Assembly: GCF_040712315.1 (NCBI RefSeq)
Contig: NC_134017.1
Location: forward strand, 3,998,001-4,062,000
DNA: 64,000 nucleotides
Direction of reading: 5' to 3'
From: Castanea sativa
Taxonomy: Eukaryota > Streptophyta > Magnoliopsida > Fagales > Fagaceae
Part shown: in pieces, positions 1 through 11,681 of the stretch
How the letters are laid out: every line of letters starts with the position of its first letter
How positions within the stretch are numbered: position 1 is the first letter of the stretch
Program-made: the position numbers and the translations under genes
Notes under the pieces: generated by a model
What the model saw: only the letters and a program-made list of their open reading frames with translations
What the model was told of the DNA's origin: nothing
Databases searched by the model: none

Positions 1-536
1 CTCTCTTATGAATTTCATTTTTCTATCTGACTATTAGTATCTCCAACTCTAAGAGTAAAGAGTGAGTGTTTTTGAGTTCTCTTTTCATTATAAATTTATA
101 TATTATTTGTGTGACTGTATGTTTGATACTAATTGTGTTTGTAATTTATATTTATTTTTTGTTATAATGTTATTTCTGTGAATGTGTGCATATATAGTAT
201 AAAATATAATATACCTTTTATATAATTTAATAATTAGGAAGTATAAATGGTTTGTTACATGTGTGTGGTGTTATCATGTCATAATAACATTTTGTTGAAA
301 AGTTAGCAATTAAAAAAAAAAAAAAAGTAAAGTTAGTGATTGTTCAAGCTTTTTTTTTTTTTAAAAATATTATTCAAGTATTTGATTGGTTAAGTAGACA
401 CAGTGTATTATTTATATATGTATGAATAAGTGTGGCTCTTTGGTTGGGTTATTAGTTAATACAATGTATGTGGGTTGAGTTTTGTTATTCAGTTTAAAAT
501 ATATTTATAAAAAAAATGACAATTGTATAAAAATAA
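1..536. other. AT-rich non-coding stretch
   Basis: No convincing gene is visible. The stretch holds homopolymer A and T runs near 310-365. It ends in the left copy of the 9-bp target duplication (528-536) of the next element. Confidence 0.5.
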
Positions 537-1881
537 GGGGAAATTACACTTACCACCCTAAACTATGCATTAGATTACACTTTGCATCCTAAACTATCTG
601 ATTGCACATTTTGCACCCTAAACTATTACACTTATCATATTTTGCACCTCGGTGTTATTTTTGCTATTATATTAAATAGAATCTTGCTGCATGTGACAAG
701 CACACTCTTCTTGCTCAAGCGGAACAAAGTTAAAAAATTGAGACACATTTCTTCAAAATCAATTAAAACAAAACCCAAAATTTTTCACATCTACCTCTCT
801 CTCGCATGGTGCTATCCTCTTCCCCAGATTTAGTTTCAAAATATTTAAAATTGCCTCTCTAATTCCATAGCAGAATTCATAGCACTATCGAAAGGATCAT
901 TCAGAGAGTCATACCTCAAAGTGTTGTTAGCTTATAATACTATTGACAACACTTCTCTTCTCAAAGTGTTCTCAGCTTTCTCTCAAACCTCTCTAATTGA
1001 TCTCATCAATGGCTCAATTGGCCGCATCTCAAGTTCACTACCCATTTCTTTCATTCTATCTCTTTTTTTTTTTCTCTCTCTCTCTCTCTCTCTCATTACT
1101 CAAAACAAAAACATGGGTCTTTGTCTTTTGGGTACTTTTTGGTTTAAACTTTTGACTTTTGTTTTACTAATGTTTTTGGTACGGGGGTTTGTTTTCAAGT
1201 TGCTGTTATCATTCCTGTTGGAAGTGATTTGTCCACTAGGAGATCTGTGTTTAAGGTTTTTTTAATCTTTTCTATTTTTCTCTGATTAATTTTGTGCTTA
1301 AAAATTCTAATTTTTTTAAATCTATAATAAAATGGTTTAAGTGTTTTTGTTAGTTCTTACCTCTTTGTTTGATTTTTTATTTTTTTGTTATGGATAATAT
1401 AAATTAATGGGCTTGTTTGGTTACTTTTGGTTTTAATAGTTGTACAGTCTTATTTTAAGTTTACATTTGTCTGTGAATTCGTTCAAAGGAGATAATGATA
1501 AAGAAGAAGAAAAAATTAGTTGGGGAAACTGGATGGGGTACTGTGAATGAATTCTGCTATGGAATTAGAGAGGTAAATTTAAATATTTAAAATTGAATCC
1601 AGGGAAGAGGATGGCACCACACGAGACAGAGAGAGAAGTGGAAAATTTTGGGTTTTGTTTTAATTAATTTTGAAGAAGGGTGTTTCAATCTTTTAACTTT
1701 ATTTCACCTAAGTAAGAAGCATGTGTTTGTCACATGTAGCAAGATTCTGTTAAATATAACCACAAAAATAACACTAGGGTTCAAAGTGTGATAGTTTAGG
1801 GTGCAAAGTGTGCAGTCGAATAGTTTAGGATGCAAAGTGTATTCTAATGCATAGTTTAGGGTAATAAAGTGTAATTTTTCC
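537..1881. mobile_element. Non-autonomous Mutator-like element with long terminal inverted repeats
   Basis: The first ~350 bases (537-885) reappear inverted at ~1540-1881. Both ends carry a motif reading CCCTAAACTATGCAT next to the terminus, and inner parts of the arms also pair, such as AATTCCATAGCAGAATTC near 860-882 against 1540-1565. The element is bounded by an exact 9-bp direct duplication TAAAAATAA at 528-536 and 1882-1890. Nine-base target duplications with long TIRs are typical of MULEs. The interior (about 890-1535) has a CT-rich run and no transposase, so movement would need a partner element. Small reading frames inside are not conserved-looking. Confidence 0.85.
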
Positions 1882-2100
1882 TAAAAATAAAAAAATTTAT
1901 GCGAACTTCACAAAATAAAATGGTTACACATACCTACGTTGACAATAGATAATGACAACTCATAATGAATTATCATGTAAAGATTTTAAAATATTGTAAA
2001 GTTGTGATTTACAACTATGTTTTTGTTGGCTTTAATTCCATTTCAAATTTGATTGTATTCTGTTCAATCATTTCCCTATATGTTAATTTGTGGGATTTAA

Positions 2101-2900
2101 TGTAAGGGTTGAGTGTGAGAGTTTGGTGAAGAATTGTGAAAACAGTGAAATTCACGAAAGGCCATGTGAAAAACTCACGAGTGGCTCGTGAATCTCTCTG
2201 CTTGGATGTTTTTAAAGAGTGCTCTCCTTATTTCTTTACACACACTATATAAGCCCACATTATCCATGAAATTGTAAGGAGACATTTAGAGAGAAAACCA
2301 TAGCAATACACTTGAGAGTTAGAGATTGTAAACCCACAATCTTCTACACAATTTCTCTTAGTTTTCCTTTACTCTTACATCTCCAATTACAAATTCTTGA
2401 GAGGTTCTTAGCCTAAGCACTTACCTCACCCAATCTGAGTATTGAGAGAAGTTTTGGTGCGTGTTGAAAGCATTAGAAGAAGCTATTGATTGGTGGATGC
2501 AATTTTGAGCTCATTGTGATATCCGGAAATATGGTGAAGACAAGACTTGGTGAAGTCTATTGAAAGCTGAAACTCAAAGGGTTCAAGTACATTAGGCAGA
2601 TTAGGCTTGTAGGGTCTTTTTCATATCCGTGTACTCCAACTTTATTCTTTAATGGATCATTTTGGCTTGGACGACTACGGAGAGGTTTTTAACCGAGTAC
2701 TTCAGTTTCCTCTTTGATAACACATCTCAATGTTATCTTGTGTTTGTATCTCTCTTTCCTTACTTTTTGTGCTTTACATTTATTGTTTCATGCTTATGTT
2801 TATGCACTAGAGTAGTTCTGGTTTATTACATTTCATTTACTCTTGTTCCACACTTAGATAAGTAGAGTAAAAGCTATTTGGTTGTAAGTTTAAAATTAGG
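2101..2900 (+). repeat. Possible solo LTR of a Ty1/copia-type element
   Basis: The segment begins with TGTAAGGG, has a TATATAAG box near 2246, and downstream text such as the ACGACTACGGAGAG stretch near 2670 resembles plant copia LTRs. I could not find matching target duplications, a PBS or any internal coding region, so the ends are approximate. Confidence 0.3.
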
Positions 2901-3112
2901 AGTCTAAACAATCAATAGTATTTTACACTATTTGAGCTTTCAAATATGAAAATTTATAGACGAAAATTTTAAAACTTCTCGTATTTGCATGACTTTTTTA
3001 TTTGGATCCAAAACTCAATATATAAAATTTATATTTTTATTAAAATTTGTTTAACTTAAGTTTCTTAATGACCCTGTTGAAAAGAAGTCTTGGAGTCACC
3101 ACTATTTTTAGC

Positions 3113-3219
3113 TTGGAAGCATGGGAGCTCAAGCCTCTCTACTCTTCAATGAAAATGGTTCTCAACTTGGAAGCATGGGAGATCAAGCCTCTCTAATGTT
3201 TAATGAAAATGGTTCTCAA
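3113..3219 (+). repeat. Two tandem copies of a ~52-bp unit
   Basis: The unit around GGAAGCATGGGA...CAAGCCTCTCTA...TGAAAATGGTTCTCAACTT occurs twice in a row with few differences. The second copy runs straight into the hAT insertion site. Confidence 0.75.
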
Positions 3220-3227
3220 CTTAGAAC

Positions 3228-6200
3228 CTGGGATGCACGGACGCAGCACCGGAGGTGCCGCACCCGCGTCCAACATGGCGAGACGCGGCAACGCACAAGG
3301 GACGCCGCTGCTTAAGCGTCGGTGCCGCGTCCCGCCGCATTTGCCACGTGTGTCCACCCTTTTTCCAGCCGACTAGCACCGACGTAGCTCAGACTGGGTG
3401 CGATTCACGCTGACTCGGGTTGAATCGGGCCATATTGGCCGATACCGGCGAAACCGCCAAAATGGCCGATTCAGACTGAAACGGCCGATTCAGGACGAAA
3501 TTCAAAAAAAAAAAAAAGGTGCGAAACGCACCGTATGAACTTAATATCAAACCCTACTTCAGCCCACTTCATTCTCACTTCATCAAACCAAACAAAACTT
3601 TAGCTCTCACCGTCTCACGCCGTGCGCCTTAGTGCTTTCTGCCTCTCTGCCTCTCTGCGGTCTCTGTGCTCTCTGCCTCTCTGCGGTGTGCTCTGCTCTC
3701 CATCTCTACCTTCACTCTTTGCCTTCAGCCCTTCACTCTTTGCCTTAAATCTCTGTCTCTGCTCTCCGTCTCCCCTGTGGCAGTGCTGAGAATCCACGGG
3801 TTCTATTAACACTCAGTCAACAGAAACTTCAACTCTCTCTCACGCATTCTCAACTCAGGTATTGATATAAAGCTTTCAATCTTAGTTTGATTTGTGATTT
3901 GTGAATCTGTGAATGTGATTTGTGAATCTTAGTTTCTTTTCAATCTTAGTTTTATTTAGTTAATAGTTATTATTTGTGAATCTGTGAACTTAGTTTGATG
4001 TATGATTAATTTATTTAGTTAATAGTTATTAACTTATTATTTGTGATTCTGTGATTTGTGAACTTGGTTTGATTTATTATTAATTTATTTAGTTAATAGT
4101 TATTATTTGTAGGTTAAATCGAATCTATTGAATTTGCAATGGACGAAGTTACTAGCACAGAAACTTCACCTTCGTCTAATCAAGAAGTGCCAAATGATGA
4201 ATCTCCTCTTTGGTAGTATGTGACTAAAGTAGAAAAACTAGCTGGTGCATCTGTTAAATCAGGGGGAAACACATACTTTAAGTGCAATTATTGTGGTGTA
4301 GTTTATATGGGATCTTATTCTGGGGTTATGGCTCATCTATTAAAAATTCCTAATAAAGGAATTAAACCGTGCCCTAAGGTGACACCGAGTCATAGGCTGG
4401 AAATGCAGCACATGCATGATCAAGTTGAGAATGATAAGTTAGAGAGAGAACGGAGAAGTCAAATTCCCTTACCCCTACCTCCCCCAGGCCGTGGGCCTAT
4501 ACCTATTTCCCCATTTCGGAGACATGAAAGGAGTGATAGTACAAATCCGATTGATGGTAAGAGGAGGAAGGTGGCTGTGAATAATACTTTGGAGAAAGCA
4601 TACTAGAATAATGCTAGACATGAATTGGATAGTAGAATTGCTAGGATGTTTTACACTGGTGGGCTTTCGTTTAACTTTGCAAGGAACCCATATTATCGTA
4701 ATTCCTATGCATATGCTGCTACCCATAGCATTCCGGGTTATGTTCCTCCTGGATACAATGCTTTGAGAACAACACTTTTGCAAAAAGAAAGAACTCATGT
4801 TGAAGGACTTTTAAAACCAATTAAGGACTTTTGGCTTAAAAATGGTGTAAGTATAGTTTCTGATGGATGGTCTGATCCACAAAGGAGGCCTCTTATTAAT
4901 ATTATGGTTGTATTAGATGGGGATCCAGTGTTTATAAAGGCAATTGATGGGTCAGGTGAGTTCAAAGACAAACATTATATTGCTGGGGTGTTGAAGGATG
5001 CTATAAAAGAGATTGGACATGAAAAAATTGTCCAAGTCATCACTGATAATGCTAGTGTGATGAAGGCTGCTGGATCTCTTATTGAAGGTGAGTATCCTAA
5101 AATATTTTGGACACCCTGTGTTGTCCACACTCTTAATCTAGCTTTGAAGAATATTTGTGTAGCAAAAAACACTGAAAAGAATGAAATTACATATGAGGAA
5201 TGTAGTTGGATTACACATATTGGTGATGATGCATCCTTCATATGTGTTTTTATCATGAACCATTCAATGAGGTTGGCAATGTTTAATGAATTTTATCTAT
5301 TAAAACTGTTCCAAGTTGCTGATACTAGATTTGCTTCGGTCATTGTAATGCTAAAAAGGTTTAAATTGATAAAAAGATACCTTCAAGCCATGGCTATTAG
5401 TGACCAATGGGCTTCTTATAGGGAGGATGATGTTGGAAAAGCTCAAAAAGTGAAAGATCTGATTCTAAGTGATCTTTGGTGGGATAATATCGATTATATC
5501 CTTGAATTCACAGCACCTATTTATGATATGCTACGAATAGCCGACACAGATAAGTCTTGTCTTCATCTTATGTATGAGATGTGGGATTCAATGATAGAGA
5601 AGGTGAAAGCAGTAATATATCAGCACGAAGGCTTGGAAGATGATCAGCATAGCTCATTTTGGAATGTGGTGTATGATATACTCATTGATCGATGGACTAA
5701 AAATTGTACACCACTACATTGCTTGGCTCATTCCTTAAATCCTAAGTAAGTACATTTATTTTCTATTTTCTTTAGTTCCCCCTTCTAGTAAAACACACCT
5801 TTCATTTTTATTTGTTTTTTAATCTTTAACTCTAGGTATTACTCCATTGAATGGCTTTTGGAGAATCCAAAACGCATCACTCCACATCGAGATTATGAAA
5901 TTTCTATGGAAATGAGCAAGTATTTGGATCGACACTTTGAAGATGGGAATGAATTAAGTGTGGTGAAGTTTGAGTTTACAGCATTTTCAGGAGGGAGGTT
6001 TCCTTCACCAGCTGCCTTGACAGATAGGTGGGTCTTACAACCTTTGGTTTGGTGGCAATACCATGGCACCGCATTTCCAACTCTTCAAACCCTTGCCCTT
6101 AAACTTCTTGGACAACCTTGTTCATCCTCATGTGCTGAGAGGAATTGGAGCACATACAAATTCATTCATTCCTTAAAAACAAAACAAAATGGCTCCTGCA

Positions 6201-6831
6201 CATGCTGATGATTTGGTATATGTACATTCTAATCTTCGACTCTTGTCAAGGCGCAATGAGGAGTACATACATACAGCAACACAGATGTGGGATATTGGAG
6301 GAGACTCTTGGAATGAGAGTGACATACATGGAGGAGCTGGAATTCTTGAGAGTGCAACCCTTACACTTGATGAGCTAGAGTTGGAGGCCATAGTTATTGG
6401 GAATGCTAGCACTAGTGCTACTACTAGTGAAAGTGAAGTTCGAAGTGAAGTTCGAAGTGAAGCTATTGATCTTGATGATGAAGATGTTGGTGTTTGATTG
6501 TCTTGTTGATTGTCTTTTATTTAGTTTTAGTTTCAAACTTATGAGTTATATTTTAATTTCTGAACATCATGGAATGTTTTAGTTTCAATCTTGTGAGTTG
6601 TATTTAATTTATGAACATCATGTTTTAGTTATTATCTACTATTGCTCTTAAATTTGGTATATGTTTATATAATGTGAAAAAGTATGCTTAGTAATATATT
6701 AAAAATATAAAAAAAAATACTTTTAATAATTTTTTAATCGCCGAGTCCCGCCACACCCGCACCCACATTTTTCAAAAATTGCCGAGTCCTGCACCCGCAC
6801 CCGCACCTGCACCCGCACCCGTGCTTCATAG
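3228..6831 (+). mobile_element. Complete but inactive hAT DNA transposon
   Basis: The element is flanked by an exact 8-bp duplication CTTAGAAC (3220-3227 and 6832-6839), the size made by hAT transposases. The ends are imperfect inverted repeats, CTGGGATGCACGG on the left against CTATGAAGCACGG read inward from the right. Subterminal regions are GC-rich and carry repeated CACCCG motifs (3240-3270 and 6750-6825). The interior encodes one BED-zinc-finger hAT transposase with stops and a frameshift. Confidence 0.9.
4139..6497 (+). pseudogene. hAT-family transposase (BED zinc finger, DUF659, hATC), broken
   Basis: Reading from the ATG at 4139, a BED-type zinc finger (FKCNYC then AHLLK, with C-x2-C spacing) lies at about 4280-4380. 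A DUF659-like transposase segment follows with a VSDGWSD motif (4857-4877) and a TDNASVM motif. After a GT-AG intron at 5746-5835, which rejoins as NPKYYS in frame, exon 2 carries the C-terminal hAT dimerisation region (CAERNWS, then an HSLK motif). The gene is dead: in-frame TAG stops lie at 4214-4216 and 4604-4606, and a frameshift in the A-rich tract near 6172-6188 moves the rest into another frame that ends at 6497. Without these it would be a protein of roughly 740 residues. It is the only gene of the hAT element around it. Confidence 0.88.
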
Positions 6832-6839
6832 CTTAGAAC

Positions 6840-7827
6840 GCCAATACTTGCTTAATGTGAAAAATGGCTACTATAACCCACTTAAGGTGCTGGTTTTTAT
6901 TATTATTAATTTTTTTAAGAAAATAAATTTCCTTGATTATCTCATAAACTAATCTATGTTTTCTCAAGACGTTTTGTAATTAGACAAACTTTTTATGATA
7001 AGCTCGTTCAAGTGGGCTTAATGACCCTGTCGAGCAGGCTTCAAGTTGTCGCTCAAGCAGAGGAGAAATCTATATCTGAAATCATGATTTAGCGGCTTAT
7101 AGGTGAGCAAGAACAAAATTTTTTATTCACAAAATTACAAACATTATAACAAAATACATTGTCACCGATATTCACCAGTTCAAATCCTATCATCCATGAT
7201 TAGAAAGAAAATGACTAACAACTCCAACATCGTAAGCAAGATTAAACCTTGTGCACACCATGTCATACATTAAACTACCAAAAGCTGATGCATAAGTCAC
7301 TCTCTTCATATTGCGGTTTCAAAACGTACTTTTTTGTGTGTAGTAAGCATTTTTTTTTTTTTGCTGCGTTTTTTGCGCCAAAATGTGAAATACCACGATT
7401 TCACACTGGTTTTACAAGTGGGGTACTCACTGGTTTTACTTTGCCCAACTAAACATATCTTTTCAACGAAACTCTCCTGAGATTGTGACAAATTTTTGTT
7501 CTTTCTATCACGAGGGATATTCAATCATACCAAATATTTGTTTCATTGGTCCCAAATCCCTCATAGTAGGCTTGGCCCCATAGGCCATAGTGTCAAGAAT
7601 GAAACTCTACTTCAATCATCTATGGGCCCACATGCTACAAACTATATGAAATCCTAATGAATATACTTAACGGAACCAGCTTGACAATCATTAAAAGGCC
7701 TTCCGAGGACCGGGCCTAACTTCGTGGCTACACCAAACCGGAAAAAAGAAAACAAAATTCATGGGCCTCTTACAGACCTAACTCTGTATTACCATGCTGG
7801 AAAATATAGGTGGGTTCGTCACTTGTC
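6840..7827. other. Non-coding stretch between transposon and segmental repeat
   Basis: No gene or clear mobile element is recognised. Short reading frames here are small and lack motifs. The motif TTAATGACCCTGT near 7018 also occurs at 3066, on the other side of the hAT element. Confidence 0.4.
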
Positions 7828-8225
7828 AGAAATGAATTCCCAAAGATCAATTATTTCCCAATATTATTTATTTATTTTTTCATTAGTAGCCGCCTCTCAA
7901 GAGATATTAAATCATGGTTAAATTATAGGTACACTTTCTTACATTATGTCCCCTAATTAGATTAAATATATTTATCTTTAAAAAAGATAATATTATTATG
8001 CTTTAGTGGTCAATGAAACCATATGTTTAGGTTTAATTAAAAAACTTAATGTATTGCTCTTAAAGAATTATACCTAACTTTTGCCTTTTTATTAAGGGAG
8101 ATAAATGAATTTATTTTTTTATTTGGTATTACATACTAAGAACTATTTACTATCGATGAGTTTTAGGTTAAATGACATTTCCACCCTCATAACTATGGGA
8201 TGGTAGGTAGGGGTGTCTATGGATT
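7828..8225 (+). repeat. Segmental duplication, copy A (without plastid insert)
   Basis: Blocks such as ATTCCCAAAG, GGTATTACATACTAAGAACTA and ACATTTCCACCCTCATAACT recur in the same order at 9346-10232. Copy A is uninterrupted, so it shows what copy B looked like before plastid DNA entered it. The copies are clearly diverged and contain no gene. Confidence 0.75.
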
Positions 8226-9345
8226 GGTCCGGGTCGGGTTTGTGCCCAACTTGTAAGTAACTCGATGATATTAGGTGGAGAAATTTCAGACTTGTTGCCG
8301 ATCGGTGAGGGAGTTGGATTGAATGGGTAAGATTATTGTTCAATGGTGGTTTGATCGGTCGAGATTGGTGTAGAAGTAGAAATTTTGCAACTAATTACAA
8401 GACGCGGAGTGTTACTTAGTGGATCCACTTTCATTATACAAAGACCAATGAAAAATATTCCAAGTGTCAATGAATAAAAATTACAAAAGATGTCCAAGAT
8501 CCAATCACACGTCGACACGTTTTGATATTTTAATTTAAATGAAGTCATATGTCCCTTAGAGAGCAAGACATAAAGTCCCTCCATTAAAATTATGACACGT
8601 GTTGTTGCTCATAGCCAATCATGTGTTATCAAATGCGGGGGGGGGGGGGGGGGGATTTAGACAGATCCATAAGTCTAGAAACTTTGCCAGAATTAAGCTC
8701 TGAAGCCTATCAAGAACTTTAACCTTTTAAAATGAAGAGCATTCGAAGCAGAATCATTCAAATCACCTTCCTAGATCTCAAATTTCATTGGTATCAAACT
8801 TAAAAGCTTTGAGAAACTCCAAGGTACTACAAATTAGTGAAACTCCACGGATTCAAGCTTCTAAATCCCCAAAGAACTTCAAATACAAATCTTTGAAGAT
8901 AAAGAATATTCGAAGAACATTAATTGAAATCATTCTTCAAAGTCGCAAAGATCTATTGTAATCATCGAATTCAACCTCCAAAGCCCTAAAGAACTTCCAT
9001 CAAAATCTTCGAAGGTCAAGAACATTCAAAGGATACATAAGGAACATGAGGAACAAAAATTTCTAATAAGCACACAACCAGAGATTCATTGCAATTCCAC
9101 TCCAAAGATCTTTCAATCCACTTTCCAATCAAAGCAAAGAAAAACTTTTGCTCGAATCAAGATAATACTTGAATTGAAAAATTTTCCAAGGAGATCGAAT
9201 TAGAGGATTATTCTATTGTATTAGAATCTAAATATAGAGAATTGTACCTACAAGTTCATTAATACAAAAATATAGTTGTGAAACTATTTCGATTGTTTGA
9301 TTTCCAAACTTGAGATTTTGTGTTTAATTACAAATTTGGCATGCC
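8226..9345. other. Non-coding stretch with probable LTR and PBS remnant
   Basis: An 18-base G run lies at 8637-8654. The segment near 9325-9345 (CAAATTTGGCATGCCTAGTA) resembles the LTR end and primer-binding region of some plant LTR retrotransposons. The A-rich text from about 8660 could then be LTR sequence. No coding region or target duplication supports this, so it is tentative. Confidence 0.3.
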
Positions 9346-9441
9346 TAGTAAGAATTGAATTCCCAAAGGTAAATTGTTTCCCCAATATTTTTTTATTTTA
9401 TAAAAATTAGTATCCTCTATAGAGATAAAAATAAGAGTTTT

Positions 9442-9735
9442 AAAAAACTTGTATCCATAGAACATTTGGCGTAACATAGATAATGAATAAATAGGTGTTA
9501 ATATCGTTCCTATTGCCATTACAAATGTAATTAGTATTTTTTGTATTAAAAAAAAATTTTGACTGGTAATTATTCCCAAAAATACTATTAATTCTGCAAC
9601 AAAACCACTCATCCCCGGTAATGCGAGGGAAGCCATCGATAAGATACTGAAAGTCGTGAATATTTTTGGAACCGGGACCGCCATTCCGCCCATTTCGTCG
9701 AGATAAACAAGACGTATTCTATTATAAGAAGCCAA
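9442..9735 (-). pseudogene. ndhD: Plastid ndhD fragment in nuclear DNA (NUPT)
   Basis: About 98 codons on the minus strand read as the C-terminal part of the chloroplast NADH dehydrogenase-like complex subunit NdhD (chain 4 family). Recognisable stretches are [21 protein letters not shown] and [16 protein letters not shown]. The reading frame has no stop inside the matching part. The family protein is about 500 residues, so this is only a fifth of it, without promoter or start, and cannot work in the nucleus. Just below 9442 the frame runs on into unrelated nuclear sequence. Confidence 0.88.
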
Positions 9736-9767
9736 TGTTTTTAGATATTTTAGGCTATCCCAGCATA

Positions 9768-9906
9768 GCTACTCTAGGAGGAATGTTTTCTATGCGGTCC
9801 TAATAATTTAATAACTATCTTTGTAGCCCTAGAGTGTTTCAGTTTATGCTCCTAGCTATTATCTAGATATACCAAGAAAGATGTACAGTCTAATAAGGCT
9901 ACTATA
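9768..9906 (+). pseudogene. ndhB: Plastid ndhB fragment in nuclear DNA (NUPT)
   Basis: On the plus strand the text reads ATLGGMF, then after a one-base frameshift LCGPNNLITIFVALECFSLC, then a stop, then YTKKDVQSN. This matches an internal part of chloroplast NdhB (chain 2 family). It lies 32 bases from the ndhD piece and in the opposite orientation, although the two genes are not neighbours in plastid genomes. The frameshift and stop show it is decayed. Confidence 0.82.
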
Positions 9907-10232
9907 TTATGTGTAAAATTTATGTATAATCATTTCGCTGCAATACATTAAGTTCCCCAATTAAATTTTAACACATTTCTGTATTGAATGTAATTGTCTT
10001 TGGAAAAAATAACATTATTTGTGTGTCATTGATCAATTTAAACATGTGTTTGAATTTAATTGAAGAACTTAACATATTGCATTTAAGTAACTATGCGTAA
10101 CTTATGCCATTTTATTGATCAGGTAATTAAATTTTCGTTTGGTATTAAATACTAAGAACTACTTAATACCAATGATTTTTAGGTTGAATAACATTTCCAC
10201 CCTCATAACTATGATGGTAGGTAAGGATGGGG

Positions 10233-11681
10233 CTCAAATCCCTTGTACATCAATATTTAATTAACCAAAAAGAAAAAAGAAAAGAAAAAAAGAAAAATTG
10301 ATTGCCATTGCCAATTGGTAATTTTCAATATGGAGAGTTATTTTCAAGAATAGATATTATTTGGTTTAGGGTTTTTATATTCTTACACTTATTTTTTCAC
10401 ATCAGTTTTTTTACATCTACTTTCATGTGTTCAAATGTAGATATTTAAAAATGTGAACATTTTTATATCAATTGTGAATATTGATGTAAGATAGTGGATG
10501 TAAACAAGTGTAAATTGATATTTTTCTTATCTTATTTTTAGCTATCTTTATACTTTAATAAGGTGATTTGAAATTCCATAGAATCTTGTTTCCACCTACT
10601 ATATTACCATGCCGTCTTCATCAAGAACTTCAAGGTTTATTTTAAACACTCCAGGCATATTTAAATTGTTGCATTAGAGGATTCACTCTCCATCTACTTC
10701 ACAATGCTCACACATAACAAAATGATGAGGCAGTTATCAAAATTTTCCTTTAATCAATGAGCAGAAGAACAAGAGTAATTGTAGTTTCACACTTTCATCT
10801 CAATTGCGCAAATGTAAATCAAAAGGCATTTTTGTGTGTCTAATTTCTAAATAGAGTAATGTTATAAACATCAACTATTTTACAATATTTTTACAAACTT
10901 TTGATATAATGAATTTTTATTGATTCTTATTTTGACGTACTAATATCACTTTTTACTTGCTAATAACTACTCACCATATAAGTACTTTGTAAAAAAATTA
11001 GTAAAATTGTTTATGCTTTTAGCATTTTCCTTGTAAATAACTACTGAATTAGACAACTACCTGTCTGTCTAAGGGAAAAGAACAATTAGCACAACAGACT
11101 GAATAATTATAAAAGATTAGTCATCAAAATTCGTCAGTCACAAACAGATTTATCTGTCTACAAATTAAGATAAACATATGACCCCCACCCAATAAAAGAG
11201 TACAATAGGACAGTATCACTTTATTCGCACCAAAGAGTACAATTTTATTTTCGTCATTTGCATGACAAGCATATGACTATTACATCTTATTGATAGAAAC
11301 AACTAACACAGAAAAAGAAATACACACACGGACAGTAGCACTTTGCTTGTAACAAAGCGTCCGTCTTTATTCCAGTCATAACTTTTATTGATCAAATACC
11401 TTAGAACCAAGTGACACAAAATAATAAAAATATTAAAGAGTACCCTTGTGCATGAGAGTTGATTGAAACATCATCTCCAAACAGCTCTGCTACTTTTTGT
11501 CCGACGCCCACATCATTCCTCAAGGTCATACGAGTAATGAAAGGAAGCATAAATCTGAATTTACAAAATAAGTGTCAAAATCTTAATGAGTTGTTTCGAG
11601 GACTAAAAAATTATAAGAAAAAGAGAAAGAATAAGAAAGATAACCTCACATTGGTAAAATCTTGATTTTCATTCAGCAGTA
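10233..11681. other. Non-coding 3' flank of the NLR gene
   Basis: No gene is recognised. A segment at about 10855-11030 resembles a MITE-like family also seen near 31088-31265 and 50690-50865, with ends rich in ACAATATTTTTACAA and its complement. The rest is AT-rich and would include the NLR 3' UTR. Confidence 0.4.

Larger units (their letters stand above)
9346..10232 (+). repeat. Segmental duplication, copy B (split by plastid insert)
   Basis: The left part (9346-9441) matches 7828-7910. The right part (about 9906-10232) matches about 7925-8225, with shared blocks GGTATTAAATACTAAGAACTA and ACATTTCCACCCTCATAACT. The plastid-derived sequence sits exactly between them. Confidence 0.75.

Noticed and set aside
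2662..2865. Short hydrophobic open frame
   Set aside because: T-rich sequence within a probable LTR, with no family match recognised.
4220..4606. A separate small zinc-finger gene
   Set aside because: It is the same frame as the hAT transposase on both sides of two stop codons, so it is part of one broken gene.
9328..9735. ndhD as a working gene
   Set aside because: Only about 98 codons of a ~500-residue plastid protein are present. The frame runs into nuclear sequence and lacks plastid expression signals.
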